A stretch of DNA of 64,000 nucleotides from CAZUGA01 sp964619885 (GCA_964619885.1 CAZUGA010000023.1:1-64000); one strand, 5' to 3'; shown: positions 28,593-38,406, counted from the first letter of the stretch. The notes: generated by a model not told the origin, from the letters alone. Translations and numbers: made by a program.

Positions 28593-28619
28593 TAAAGTTG
28601 ATTGATCGCGTGCCGATAC
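28593..28619 (+). promoter_or_regulatory. sigma-28 (FliA) promoter for flgKL
   Basis: TAAAGTTG (28593-28600), 11 bases and GCCGATAC (28612-28619) match the FliA consensus at 14 of 16 positions. It lies 104 bases before flgK, in the gap after flgJ, so flgKL can be expressed late, independently of the flgB operon. Confidence 0.8.
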
Positions 28620-28620
28620 A

Positions 28621-28680
28621 ATGGGTGGGCGTTGGTCATAGAGAAGCAAAAATTTGTGGGCAACCAATGCCCGCGCCCAT
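28621..28680 (+). promoter_or_regulatory. long stem-loop in the flgK leader
   Basis: ATGGG (28621-28625) pairs with CCCAT (28676-28680). After a small internal bulge, GGGCGTTGGT (28627-28636) pairs with ACCAATGCCC (28663-28672), including one G-U pair. Together that is a 15-pair stem that would begin at about the predicted transcription start. It could terminate flgJ read-through or shape the flgK leader; no T-run follows. Confidence 0.5.
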
Positions 28681-28722
28681 CGTATATTAAGAAATCAACA
28701 AGATTGTTAGAAAGGTGAATAC

Positions 28723-30372
28723 ATGGCAGGCGGATTACTAGGTACGGCCGTATCAGGATTGTTGGCTTTCCAACGAAATCTAGATACGGTTGGTCATAAT
28801 ATAGCTAACGCAAATACCGAAGGTTATAGCCGACAAAAGGTTACATTATCGACCCGTGAAGCCCAGCTTACGGGCTCCGGTTATTTAGGGCAGGGGGTGC
28901 GCAGTACTGAAATTAAACGGGTTTATGATGATTTTTTGAATAACCAAGTAATCACCAGTAAATCTGCTTTCGCGGAGCTTGACAGTTTTCACAGCTTAGC
29001 ATCGCAGGTCGATAATTTTATAGCGGAAACCGGAACCAGTTTAAGTCCAGCTCTACAATCATTTTTCAACGGAGTGCAAGAACTGGCGAACGATCCGACA
29101 TCGGTCCCGGCTCGCCAAGTTTTACTCACTGAAGGTGTTACGCTAGCGGATCGATTCAAGACGGTTAATGGGCGGCTTAACCAATTGCGTGATCAATCGA
29201 ATAGCAATATTTCAGATATAACTGGAGAAATCAATTCAATAGCAGGATCGATTGCCGAACTGAATACCAAAATTACCGTGGCTACCGGCCTTGCTAGTGG
29301 GCAACCGCCCAATGATTTGTTGGACCAACGCGATGTACTGCTTAACCAATTGTCCGAAAAAATAGATGTTTCTACAACGACACAGGAAGATGGCTCGCTA
29401 AACGTCTTTATAGGCAATGGTCAACCGGTTGTTCTCGGCGCAGCTGCGGCCACATTGGGTGTCACTAACTCCAGATTCGATCCGTCGCAAAAAGATGTCA
29501 CGTTCAACGGACCTTCCAACTCAGTCGTGATTACTGATAACCTGAGTGGCGGTGAACTGGGTGGGACGCTAAGTTTTTTGGCTGATGTATTGAATCCCAC
29601 GCAAAACGAAGTAGGGCGGATAGCGGTCGCCCTTGCCGAAGATTTCAACGCTCAACATAGCGCCGGGTATGATCTCAACGGTAATACCAATTTAGATTTT
29701 TTTACAACGCCGAGTACGACCGTATTCGGTGCGCTCGGTAACACCGGACAGATTACAGCTAGCATAAGTGATGTTAATCAGTTGACAGCAAGTGATTATC
29801 GATTGGACCGTAACGGCGGAAACTATACGCTTACTCGTTTAAGCGATAACACGTTAACGACTATTTCACCGGGTTTTCCAGCGGCACCGGCTGTTGTCGA
29901 TGGAATTACTATTACTGAAACTGGCGCTTTAGCTAGTGGCGATAGCTTTCTAATTCAACCCACTAGAAATAACGCGGATCAATTGAGTGTAGTATTAAAT
30001 AATGCATCCCAGATCGCTGCAGCAGGCAACAATACCGCGGGTGGAGGTGTCGGAGATAATACCAATGCATTGGCACTTGTTGCGCTTGAGAGCAATCGAA
30101 ATTTATTGAACGGTACAGCAACCTTTCAGGATGCATTTGGACAATCAGTCGCCAATGTCGGCGCGGCAACCCAGGCGGCTGAAGTTAATAAGAATGCCCA
30201 GGAAGGATTATTGAATCAAGCCAAGGAGGCACGTGAATCTGTGTCAGGTGTAAATTTAGATGAAGAAGCCGCCGATCTTGTTAAATTTCAGCAGGCTTAT
30301 CAGGCAGCGGCACAGGTCATTGCCGTAACCAATACTTTGTTTGATACGTTACTCGGCGCGTTTAGGAGGTAA
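28723..30372 (+). CDS. flgK: flagellar hook-associated protein FlgK
   Basis: 549 residues, first hook-filament junction protein. N-terminal LLGTAVSGLLAFQRNLDTV with NIANANTEGYSRQKV and C-terminal SGVNLDEEAADLVKFQQAYQAAAQVI form the conserved axial ends. FlgN is its chaperone. Preceded by GAAAGGTG and a sigma-28-like promoter; flgL follows after 2 bases. Confidence 0.96.
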   Translation: MAGGLLGTAVSGLLAFQRNLDTVGHNIANANTEGYSRQKVTLSTREAQLTGSGYLGQGVRSTEIKRVYDDFLNNQVITSKSAFAELDSFHSLASQVDNFIAETGTSLSPALQSFFNGVQELANDPTSVPARQVLLTEGVTLADRFKTVNGRLNQLRDQSNSNISDITGEINSIAGSIAELNTKITVATGLASGQPPNDLLDQRDVLLNQLSEKIDVSTTTQEDGSLNVFIGNGQPVVLGAAAATLGVTNSRFDPSQKDVTFNGPSNSVVITDNLSGGELGGTLSFLADVLNPTQNEVGRIAVALAEDFNAQHSAGYDLNGNTNLDFFTTPSTTVFGALGNTGQITASISDVNQLTASDYRLDRNGGNYTLTRLSDNTLTTISPGFPAAPAVVDGITITETGALASGDSFLIQPTRNNADQLSVVLNNASQIAAAGNNTAGGGVGDNTNALALVALESNRNLLNGTATFQDAFGQSVANVGAATQAAEVNKNAQEGLLNQAKEARESVSGVNLDEEAADLVKFQQAYQAAAQVIAVTNTLFDTLLGAFRR

Positions 30373-30374
30373 GT

Positions 30375-31280
30375 ATGCGTATTACTACAGCGCTTTCCCA
30401 ACAACTTGGTGTTAAAGCGATTCTCGACCAACAGGAAGAGTTGACCAGGACGCAACGTCAAATTGGTACGGGGTTACGTATTCTAAAACCTTCTGACGAC
30501 CCGGCAGATTCCGTGCGAGTCTTGGATTTGGATCAATCAATCAAAGAAACAGAACAGTACCTAGCCAACAACGAAACAGCAAAATCCAGATTATCGCTAG
30601 AAGAAATTACCCTGGCCAGTGCGACTGATGTATTACAGAGATTGCGAGAATTATCCGTACAAGCGGTAAATGGAAGCTTGCCCGCGGCGAGTCGGGTTGG
30701 GTTGGAACAAGAATCTAGACAATTATTAGGGCAGCTATTGGGATTGGCCAATACTACCAATGCCAGCGGAGAATTTCTTTTTTCCGGGTTCAACTCGCTA
30801 ACGCAGTCGTTTACTGGCTCAGGAACCACGCCACCCGGTGGGTTTGTATATAACGGTGACACTAATCAACGTAATCTTCAAATTGGTCCAACCCGGCAAA
30901 TAGCCGATGGTGATTTCGGTATTGCGGTGTTCGGTGATCCATCGACAGGGAATAGCATATTCGATGATGTGGCACGGTTTGCGGACAATATCAGTGTGGC
31001 TGTAAACACGCCCACGCAAAATGATATTACCGCGCTCGATCAGGCTTTAGACCAAATATTGACCGCGAGAGCTAATGTAGGTGCCAGATTAAATGCATTG
31101 GATCAGCAACAGGAATTGAATCGAGACTTTATTTTGGACGTCCAAACCACGCTATCCGATGTACAGGATTTGGATTTTGCTGATGCTATCAGTCGCCTAA
31201 ATGTTCAAACGGCTGCCTTACAAGCGGCGCAACAAGCATATATCAGAGTCCAAAATTTGTCGTTGTTTAATTTCTTGTAG
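30375..31280 (+). CDS. flgL: flagellar hook-associated protein FlgL
   Basis: 301 residues, second hook-filament junction protein, flagellin-like at both ends: RQIGTGLRILKPSDDPADSVR near the N-terminus and LDFADAISRLNVQTAALQAAQQAY at the C-terminus. Shine-Dalgarno TAGGAGG overlaps the flgK stop, indicating coupled translation. Ends the cluster before a 0.5 kb gap and the glycosyltransferase. Confidence 0.95.
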   Translation: MRITTALSQQLGVKAILDQQEELTRTQRQIGTGLRILKPSDDPADSVRVLDLDQSIKETEQYLANNETAKSRLSLEEITLASATDVLQRLRELSVQAVNGSLPAASRVGLEQESRQLLGQLLGLANTTNASGEFLFSGFNSLTQSFTGSGTTPPGGFVYNGDTNQRNLQIGPTRQIADGDFGIAVFGDPSTGNSIFDDVARFADNISVAVNTPTQNDITALDQALDQILTARANVGARLNALDQQQELNRDFILDVQTTLSDVQDLDFADAISRLNVQTAALQAAQQAYIRVQNLSLFNFL

Positions 31281-31784
31281 GTATCTTACACGCCCGTGAA
31301 AATAGCGCTGCTATGAATCGGTATTGGTAAATTTTTAGGATTTCGAATAGCCGAATCTGAATCCCATCATCTTGGGAATTCTTCTGTAGAGAGTGATTGT
31401 TTGTCGCTGGATCGCTCTTCATGCCTGTCAAATTAATGGCAGACATACTTTATTTTCTTATTTATCTCATAATCCATTGTTATTAAAGTTGATTATTGTT
31501 GGCTTGCTAGTTGCTAGTTATTTCCGTCTGTAGGTTAGGAATGTAACAAAATTTTAAAATCGAGATTCAAATTTCAGTGGACCTGTCCCGCTCGTTAAAA
31601 ACCAATAGCAGATGGTTCTTTGAGAAAGCCTGATTTCCGTTGATAGATGTTGGATTGTCCCAAGGGCTGTTTTGATGCTTCCATTAAATTTATCCCAATT
31701 GATCAGTCAAACTAACTTACATAATCGGTTGATAGTTAAATTGATAATTCTAGAACAACGAATTGCATCGTTCGGAGATTGAAC
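31281..31784. other. 504-base leader between flgL and the giant glycosyltransferase
   Basis: A/T-rich, with no reading frame I support. It contains a sigma-54-like element at 31500-31515 and, just upstream, a sigma-28-like -35 half (TAAAGTTG, 31484-31491) without a matching -10. The rest shows nothing definite. Confidence 0.5.
31500..31515 (+). promoter_or_regulatory. candidate sigma-54 promoter for the glycosyltransferase
   Basis: TGGCTTGCTAGTTGCT fits TGGCACG-N4-TTGCW except for two bases, with GG and GC 12 bases apart. It lies 270 bases before the ATG, so the leader would be long. It would put the gene under the same regulator as flgA and flgB. Confidence 0.5.
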
Positions 31785-34700
31785 ATGGTGAGCCAAAACC
31801 CTCTAGTCAGCGTCGTCATTCCAACCTACAACCATGAAAAGTATATCGAGCAGACTGTAAGTAGCGTTTTGTCTCAGGAAATCGATGACATTGAGATTAT
31901 CGTACTGGATGATTGCTCACCAGACAGCACGACCGAGGCCTTAGGCGCATTAGCTAATGACAAACGAGTTAAATACATTCGCCACCCGTTTAATCTTGGA
32001 TTGAACAAAAATAATGATCTTGCGCTTCAGTCTGGAACCGGAAAGTATTCTGTTTGGTTACATGGTGACGATGTTTTATTACCCGGCCACCTAATATCGT
32101 CAATTGATGCGCTGGAACGTCATTCAGAATGTGTGCTTGCTTATTCGCCGTGTCGTTGGATCGATGAGAATAATCAAACAATATCAAAGCCTCGGCACCC
32201 CGGACATCTTCCAACAAGTTATGCTGGAGGGCGGAACGAAATTGCAGCCCTGCTTGTATATGACAACTACATCACCCCAAGTAGCGCGGTATTTCGACGC
32301 GAAGCATTGAATAAAGTAGGTGCCCTTAATCCTGATATTAGTGGCCCAGATTGGGATTTATTCTTGCGATTGGCGATGCATAAAATGGAATTTGTGTTCG
32401 TCAATGAGGAAAGCACCGCTTATCGAATACATAGTGGCCAGGATTCGAATAGCTTTTATGCGTCTATTGAACCCTTAAAAACACATATTCATGTGTTGAA
32501 TATGGTTTTGAATTCCGATTATAAAGATTCTCTGTGTGGATTCGAGACGTTGGTATCTGAACATTTGCTTAGACGACTTGGGGCCTATGACAAACAGAGC
32601 GTGACACCATTTGCGCCGGCGCTGAATTCGCTTATTGATAGCTTAAAACAATTAAATATTCGAAAACGCCGAGCAAAAACATCCCGCCCGATAGACAGTG
32701 GCGTTCCGCTAATTAATTCCGAAATACAGTTAGCGCCTAACGCTAGTGAGGAATCAATTTCCCGCGATGTTGATCAGTCATCTCCCTTAGTTTCGGTTAT
32801 TTTGACGACCTATAATCGGCCGACAATGTTGCACGATGCGATCAAAAGCGTACTGGGACAAGACTACAAAAACTTTGAACTTATTGTGGTCAACGATGGT
32901 GGTGAAGAAATCGGATCAATCATTAATGAGTATAATGATAATAAACAAATTTCTTATTTGAGTATTGGTAAAAATGCCGGGATATCCGCTGCGAGAAACA
33001 AAGCCTTATCGATAGCTCAAGGTGAAATAATTACTTATTTGGATGACGATGATACCTATTTGTCGAATCATTTATCGGTAATTACAGAAAAATTGGCAGA
33101 TCACTCGGTAGATTTCGTCTTTACGGGTACGCTAGAAATATCAGAATCTTTGGATGGAAATTCTCGAGTAGAACTACAAAAATCACAACCCTATGCGGGC
33201 ATAGTTTATTCACGGGAACGTTTACATATTGGCAACTTTATCCCGGTTAATAGTTGGGGACATCGCAATTCTTTACTGGATCGAATTGGAACCTTTGACG
33301 AATCTTTAAGCTCGCTTGAAGATTGGGATTTTTTAATCAGAGTGTCTAGGGAAACGAATATTGTTCAAATCGAAACAATAACCGCTGAAGTCCACGTTCG
33401 ACCTAACGTCATGGACAATCTGACTGCGCAAGAGAAACCTAAGAATGCCCAGCTTTATCGGTTGATTTATGATCGATATGATGATCTAGGTAACCCAGAA
33501 ATAGGTGCATTGCGTGCGGATGTATTAAAGGGTTTTGATGCTGAAAATGACGCTGGGTCGGATTCTTTAATAAGTGAAAGTCTTCAAATTCAACCTAACC
33601 CACCGGCTGCAAAACCGGATCGAGAGCTCCGCATCGCTTTGCTGTCGGTGGATGATATTGATTATGCATGTATTAACCTTAGGGTGTTGTCGCCAGCCAG
33701 ATCCAATGGGGATAGAGTTAAAGTTCGATTGGGGTTAATCCAGGGTAGCCAGGACCAAGGGAAAATTGACCACGAGGTTATAAATTGGTCAGACCTGGTT
33801 ATCGTTCAGCGTGGTTTTCCGATGAGCGATACCATGCCTTTGCTTGAATCCGTATTCCGCAGTGCCAAACCGGTAATATACGAATCGGACGATTTACTCG
33901 GATCCGCTATTCCATCGAGCAATCCTTGCCGTCATGAATTTATTGAAAAACAACCTTATATCGAAGAAGCAATCCGTAAGTCTGATTTGGTGACGGTATC
34001 CTGTGAACCATTAAGAAATGAAATCGAAAAATTCGGTACTGAATGTTGGGTATTGCCCAACCTGATTGATGAGACAAATTGGCCTACGCAAAGTCCCAAA
34101 GAAGCTTCGAATCCAATCATCATAGGATATGCAGGTAGCTCCACTCACGATGATGATTTGTTAATGGTTGAAGAAGCTTTGATTCGAATAGCTGAAAAAT
34201 ATTCTGAAAATGTCCGGTTTATTTTTATGGGTGACGCGACTGATAAAATCAAAGCGCTGCCGGGTTTTGAGCTTAGACCGTTTGTAAAATACAGTGAATT
34301 TCCGCAAGCATTTCAAGCAATGGCGGCTGATATAGCTATTGCGCCGTTGTGTGATATTCAATTTAATCGATGCAAAAGTCATTTGAAATGGTTGGAATAT
34401 TCGATTAGCGGAATCGCCGGAGTTTTTAGCGACATACCCACATACAACTTGTCTGTTGAGCATCGAAAAACAGGATTGTTGGTTAATAATGATGTGGATG
34501 AATGGTTCAATGCGTTGGATGAGTTGATCGCGAATCCCGAATTGCGTCACGAAATTGCGATTAATGCGCAACGTGAAGTATTGACTAAGCACACCATGGA
34601 GGTTCGGGCCAAAGACTATCTAAAAGTATGGCGTAGCCTAGTTGGCAGAAAAACTAGCTCGATGACCAACAACACGGACTACAGTTTGTCGCCTTCGAAT

Positions 34701-37430
34701 ATTCAATACCAAAAATGGCAGGATCTAACCCAACTGAATGAAGGCCAGGCACAACTGATGGCTGAACGAATGATTAGTCATTGGGTAAGCAAACCTTCTT
34801 TTCATATATTGATGCTGGTAAACCCAGGCGAACAAGATTTGATTGCGGATACGTTAGATTCGCTTTCTGTGCAACTTTATTCAGGATGGGGTTTGTCTAT
34901 AATCAGCAACGCTGATATGCCTGGAGCATTATCCGGCGCCGGCGATAATATCGAATGGATAGGTGCAGACGAACAGCCTTGGGATGCACTACATAAAACT
35001 ATAACCGAGACGGGTGCGGATTGGGTGATGTTGATCAACCCAGGTGATAGCTTCTCGGTCAATGCGTTATTTTCACTAGCGGATTACGCGAATATTCGTC
35101 CGGAGTGGGTGATGATGTATTGCGATGAGGATATGCGCAATTCTGCAGGTTATTTTGTCGATCCGAAATTCAAGCCAGACGTCAATGTTGAATTTTTGCG
35201 TTCTACCAATTATATCGGCAACGCCTGCGTAATTAGGCGCACTACGTTGCTGGAATTTGGTGGATTTAGCAATCTGGCTTATGTGTATTGGCAAGATTTG
35301 GCATTTAAAGTGATCGAAACGCAGGGTGAAAAGGCTTTAGGACACATACCATTGCCCCTATTTCACACGACTGAGTATGGTCACAAGCAATGTAATACGG
35401 AGTTACGCTATGACAATGAACGCGTAATCCGTTATGAACATTTTTTGCGAAGCGAAATTTCCGCTGATTTAACGGCGGGACTCAAGCCTGATTGCCATCG
35501 CGTCCTATATAAGAATGCGGGGAAACCATTAGTATCGATCATCATCCCGACAAAGGACCGAGCGGACTTGATCATGCCATGCATCGATACCTTGCTTGAC
35601 AAAACAGCCTATCAAAATTATGAAATACTGATCGTCGACAATGGCAGTGTTGTGGATGATGTACACGATTACTATATGGATTTGCAATCCAAACATGCTG
35701 AAAAAATACGGGTGATTGCGTTCAATCAAGCGTTCAATTTTTCCGAGATGAACAATATTGCCGCAGAACAGGCTCACGGTGAATACCTTCTTTTGTTGAA
35801 TAACGATACTGAAGTTATTCATGGAAATTGGTTGGATGCAATGATGAATCATGCCCAACGGTCGGATGTTGGCATTGTTGGCGCACGACTAATTTATGCC
35901 GATAAAAAATTGCAGCACGCAGGGGTCGTACTTGGGATCGGCGGAATTGCCGCACATGCGCATTATCAACAGCCCATGGACCAGGAAACATTGCTTTCGG
36001 AATCCTTTGTTGATCGCAATGTTTCTGCAACAACTGGTGCTTGCCTGCTTGTGCGTAAGGAAATTTACGAAAGAGTCGGTGGTTTGGACGGTGATCAGTT
36101 TAAAATTGCCTATAACGATGTGGATTTGTGTCTAAAAGTGTCGAATCTCGGTTATAAGATTGTATGGACCCCATTTGCGACGTTAATTCATCACGACTCA
36201 AGTAGTCGCAGCAAAACCGGTAAACGTGATGAAACTACCGAAAGATTCGCGGCTGAAATGAATAAAATGTGGGAACGCTGGTTGAGCAATTTGGCCGTTG
36301 ACCCTAACTATAATCGTAATCTATCTTTATCGTCGCCTAAAGCGGATATCGAATTGGATTTTATTCCGGGTTGGAATTCGGATTTCCGCGATCGTCCCCG
36401 AGTAATCGGTTTTCCTCTGGATGGATTGGGATGTGGTTACTATCGAGTTTATGCGCCGCTTTGGGCCTTGGAAAACCACGCGAAAGCAGAGATCGCGTTT
36501 GTTTCGGAGCACGATAAAAGTGACTTTCCGAGAATACCGACTGTAACAGAAATAGCACGATTATCGCCTGATGCTTTGTTGTTACAAAGTACGTTAAAAG
36601 ACAATCAATTGGAAACATTGGAACACTATAAGAAATTTAATTCAGTGTTTAAGGTTTTCGACATGGATGATCTCAAAACGAATCTTCCAGATACGAATAG
36701 CCGTAAGAAATCAATGTACAAAGACATGAAATATCGGCTTCGACGTGCGTTGGGACTGTGCGATCGCCTGGTTGTGTCTACGGAACCATTAAAAGACGCT
36801 TATGGGCACTGGATAGACGATGTTGTTGTCGTTCCAAATCGGTTGCAAAAATCTCGTTGGTTGACGCATGAGATCGCGTTAAACGATCGGGATAAACCTC
36901 GGGTGGGTTGGGCTGGAGCACAACAACACCATGGCGATTTGCGAATTCTGATCGATGTTATCAAAGCCACATATAAAGAGATTGATTGGGTATTTTTTGG
37001 TATGTGTCTGGATGAACTTCGTCCATATATTGCCGAAGAGCACCCATTCGTATCACCGAATGATTATCCGGCTAAACTCGCTTCTTTAAAACTGGATTTG
37101 GCAGTCGCGCCGTTGGAACAAAACCCGTTCAACGAAGCAAAAAGTAATCTGAGATTGTTGGAGTACGGGATTATGGGTTGGCCCATTGTGTGTTCCGATA
37201 TTTATCCGTACCGAGGCGCTCCGGTTACGACCCTGCGCGACAATAGTTCGGAGTGGGTGGATGCAATAATGGATAAAGTCTCAAACCGTGACGTGGCTTG
37301 CTTAGAAGGCCAAAGATTGAAAAAGTGGGTGGTGGACAATTGGATGCTGGAAGACCATTTAGATGAATGGTTGGTAGCCCTCAATCAGGATAGCTTGGTA
37401 CGAAAGAATAAGAAAAGCGCGACGATTTGA
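31785..37430 (+). CDS. six-domain giant glycosyltransferase, probably for flagellin glycosylation
   Basis: 1,881 residues, no signal peptide or clear membrane segment. Domains in order: GT2 (about 7-220; VVIPTYNH, LDDCSP, HGDD); GT2 (about 333-600; VILTTYNRP, YLDDDD); GT-B/GT4-like (about 615-955; YESDDLLGS, IGYAGSSTHDDD); a GT2-like part with weaker motifs (about 1000-1205; VMLINPGDS, CDEDM); GT2 (about 1245-1475; IIIPTKDRADLI, LLNNDTEV, NDVDLCLK); GT-B/GT4-like (about 1537-1875; GFPLDGLGCGYYR, FDMDDL, RVGWAGAQQHHGD). The ATG at 31785 follows CGGAG. Its place between flgL and fliC suggests it builds an oligosaccharide on flagellin. Sugars and order of addition are unknown; O-antigen assembly is the alternative. 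Confidence 0.85.
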   Translation: MVSQNPLVSVVIPTYNHEKYIEQTVSSVLSQEIDDIEIIVLDDCSPDSTTEALGALANDKRVKYIRHPFNLGLNKNNDLALQSGTGKYSVWLHGDDVLLPGHLISSIDALERHSECVLAYSPCRWIDENNQTISKPRHPGHLPTSYAGGRNEIAALLVYDNYITPSSAVFRREALNKVGALNPDISGPDWDLFLRLAMHKMEFVFVNEESTAYRIHSGQDSNSFYASIEPLKTHIHVLNMVLNSDYKDSLCGFETLVSEHLLRRLGAYDKQSVTPFAPALNSLIDSLKQLNIRKRRAKTSRPIDSGVPLINSEIQLAPNASEESISRDVDQSSPLVSVILTTYNRPTMLHDAIKSVLGQDYKNFELIVVNDGGEEIGSIINEYNDNKQISYLSIGKNAGISAARNKALSIAQGEIITYLDDDDTYLSNHLSVITEKLADHSVDFVFTGTLEISESLDGNSRVELQKSQPYAGIVYSRERLHIGNFIPVNSWGHRNSLLDRIGTFDESLSSLEDWDFLIRVSRETNIVQIETITAEVHVRPNVMDNLTAQEKPKNAQLYRLIYDRYDDLGNPEIGALRADVLKGFDAENDAGSDSLISESLQIQPNPPAAKPDRELRIALLSVDDIDYACINLRVLSPARSNGDRVKVRLGLIQGSQDQGKIDHEVINWSDLVIVQRGFPMSDTMPLLESVFRSAKPVIYESDDLLGSAIPSSNPCRHEFIEKQPYIEEAIRKSDLVTVSCEPLRNEIEKFGTECWVLPNLIDETNWPTQSPKEASNPIIIGYAGSSTHDDDLLMVEEALIRIAEKYSENVRFIFMGDATDKIKALPGFELRPFVKYSEFPQAFQAMAADIAIAPLCDIQFNRCKSHLKWLEYSISGIAGVFSDIPTYNLSVEHRKTGLLVNNDVDEWFNALDELIANPELRHEIAINAQREVLTKHTMEVRAKDYLKVWRSLVGRKTSSMTNNTDYSLSPSNIQYQKWQDLTQLNEGQAQLMAERMISHWVSKPSFHILMLVNPGEQDLIADTLDSLSVQLYSGWGLSIISNADMPGALSGAGDNIEWIGADEQPWDALHKTITETGADWVMLINPGDSFSVNALFSLADYANIRPEWVMMYCDEDMRNSAGYFVDPKFKPDVNVEFLRSTNYIGNACVIRRTTLLEFGGFSNLAYVYWQDLAFKVIETQGEKALGHIPLPLFHTTEYGHKQCNTELRYDNERVIRYEHFLRSEISADLTAGLKPDCHRVLYKNAGKPLVSIIIPTKDRADLIMPCIDTLLDKTAYQNYEILIVDNGSVVDDVHDYYMDLQSKHAEKIRVIAFNQAFNFSEMNNIAAEQAHGEYLLLLNNDTEVIHGNWLDAMMNHAQRSDVGIVGARLIYADKKLQHAGVVLGIGGIAAHAHYQQPMDQETLLSESFVDRNVSATTGACLLVRKEIYERVGGLDGDQFKIAYNDVDLCLKVSNLGYKIVWTPFATLIHHDSSSRSKTGKRDETTERFAAEMNKMWERWLSNLAVDPNYNRNLSLSSPKADIELDFIPGWNSDFRDRPRVIGFPLDGLGCGYYRVYAPLWALENHAKAEIAFVSEHDKSDFPRIPTVTEIARLSPDALLLQSTLKDNQLETLEHYKKFNSVFKVFDMDDLKTNLPDTNSRKKSMYKDMKYRLRRALGLCDRLVVSTEPLKDAYGHWIDDVVVVPNRLQKSRWLTHEIALNDRDKPRVGWAGAQQHHGDLRILIDVIKATYKEIDWVFFGMCLDELRPYIAEEHPFVSPNDYPAKLASLKLDLAVAPLEQNPFNEAKSNLRLLEYGIMGWPIVCSDIYPYRGAPVTTLRDNSSEWVDAIMDKVSNRDVACLEGQRLKKWVVDNWMLEDHLDEWLVALNQDSLVRKNKKSATI

Positions 37431-37445
37431 ATACAAAAAGTTTAT

Positions 37446-37472
37446 TAAAGATATTTTTCTACGTGCCGTTAA
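37446..37472 (+). promoter_or_regulatory. sigma-28 (FliA) promoter for fliC
   Basis: TAAAGATA (37446-37453), 11 bases and GCCGTTAA (37465-37472) match the FliA consensus at 13 of 16 positions, 91 bases before the flagellin ATG. Expected position for a class III flagellin promoter. Confidence 0.85.
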
Positions 37473-37527
37473 CAACCTCGGAAGCAGTGAATATCAAATC
37501 AATGATATATCTGCTATGTACAAAATA

Positions 37528-37545
37528 GAGGTGTAAATCCACCTC
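37528..37545 (+). promoter_or_regulatory. hairpin just upstream of the fliC ribosome-binding site
   Basis: GAGGTG (37528-37533) pairs exactly with CACCTC (37540-37545) over a 6-base loop, 5 bases before TAGGAG (37551-37556), the fliC Shine-Dalgarno sequence. It could influence flagellin mRNA stability or translation. Confidence 0.4.
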
Positions 37546-37563
37546 AACGGTAGGAGAACTATC

Positions 37564-38406
37564 ATGGCTTTAACAGTCAATACCAATATTTTTTCGTTGA
37601 ATGCTCAACGTAACCTTCAGAAAAGTCAAAACGATCTTGGCACGTCTTTGCAACGCCTATCAACTGGCTTACGTATTAATAGTGCGAAAGACGATGCAGC
37701 GGGTTTGTTCGTTGCCGAAAAGATTACCGCGGATATCCGTGGTTTGAATCAGTCTGTTCGTAATGCAGCCGATGGTATTTCGTTGGGTCAAACAGCGGAA
37801 GGCGCGCTGGGCCAAATTTCAGGAAATCTGCAAAGAATTCGGGAAATTGCTGTTCAGGCGGCGAACGCAACTGTGCAGGATCGTACCGGTTTACAGAAAG
37901 AGGTCGATCAGTTGACCCAGGAAATTTCTCGTATCGTACAAACAACAGAGTTTAATGGTACCTCTCTGTTAAGTGGTACAACAAGCCTAGCTTTTCAAGT
38001 GGGTCAGGACGGTGTTGCGACAAATCAAATCAATGTGAGTACTGCTAACTTGGCATCTAGCGCCACAGTCGTTGCATATAACTCCTCATTGACGGCAACC
38101 GGCACAGTAGATGTTAGTAGTCAGGCTACAGCGTCAGCGGCCTTAACTACATTGGATACTTCTATTGACAATGTTTCACAGAACAGAGCTACATTTGGTT
38201 CGGTTCAAAATCGGTTTGAAGCGGTAATTTCGAATTTGCAGAATTATTCTGAAAATTTGAGTGCGACGCGTAGCCGTATCCAGGACGCGGATTTTGCTCA
38301 GGAGACGGCAAATCTAACCCGTGCTCAAATTCTACAGCAAGCTGGTGTTTCAATTCTGGCTCAGGCGAACACGCAGCCGCAATCTGCATTGTCGCTACTG
38401 CAGTAG
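37564..38406 (+). CDS. fliC: flagellin
   Basis: 280 residues, filament subunit. Conserved D0/D1 ends: N-terminal ALTVNTNIFSLNAQRNLQKS, RLSTGLRINSAKDDAAGL and TEFNGTSLLSG; C-terminal RSRIQDADFAQETANLTRAQ to SALSLLQ. The central region is very short (about residues 140-200) and rich in Ser, Thr and Ala, offering possible O-glycosylation sites for the neighbouring glycosyltransferase. A stem-loop follows the stop codon. It is the only flagellin gene seen in the window. Confidence 0.97.
   Translation: MALTVNTNIFSLNAQRNLQKSQNDLGTSLQRLSTGLRINSAKDDAAGLFVAEKITADIRGLNQSVRNAADGISLGQTAEGALGQISGNLQRIREIAVQAANATVQDRTGLQKEVDQLTQEISRIVQTTEFNGTSLLSGTTSLAFQVGQDGVATNQINVSTANLASSATVVAYNSSLTATGTVDVSSQATASAALTTLDTSIDNVSQNRATFGSVQNRFEAVISNLQNYSENLSATRSRIQDADFAQETANLTRAQILQQAGVSILAQANTQPQSALSLLQ

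Noticed and set aside
31484..31491. Sigma-28-like -35 half (TAAAGTTG) in the glycosyltransferase leader
   Set aside because: It resembles the flgK element but has no GCCG-type -10 at 11 bases downstream, so it is not a promoter pair.
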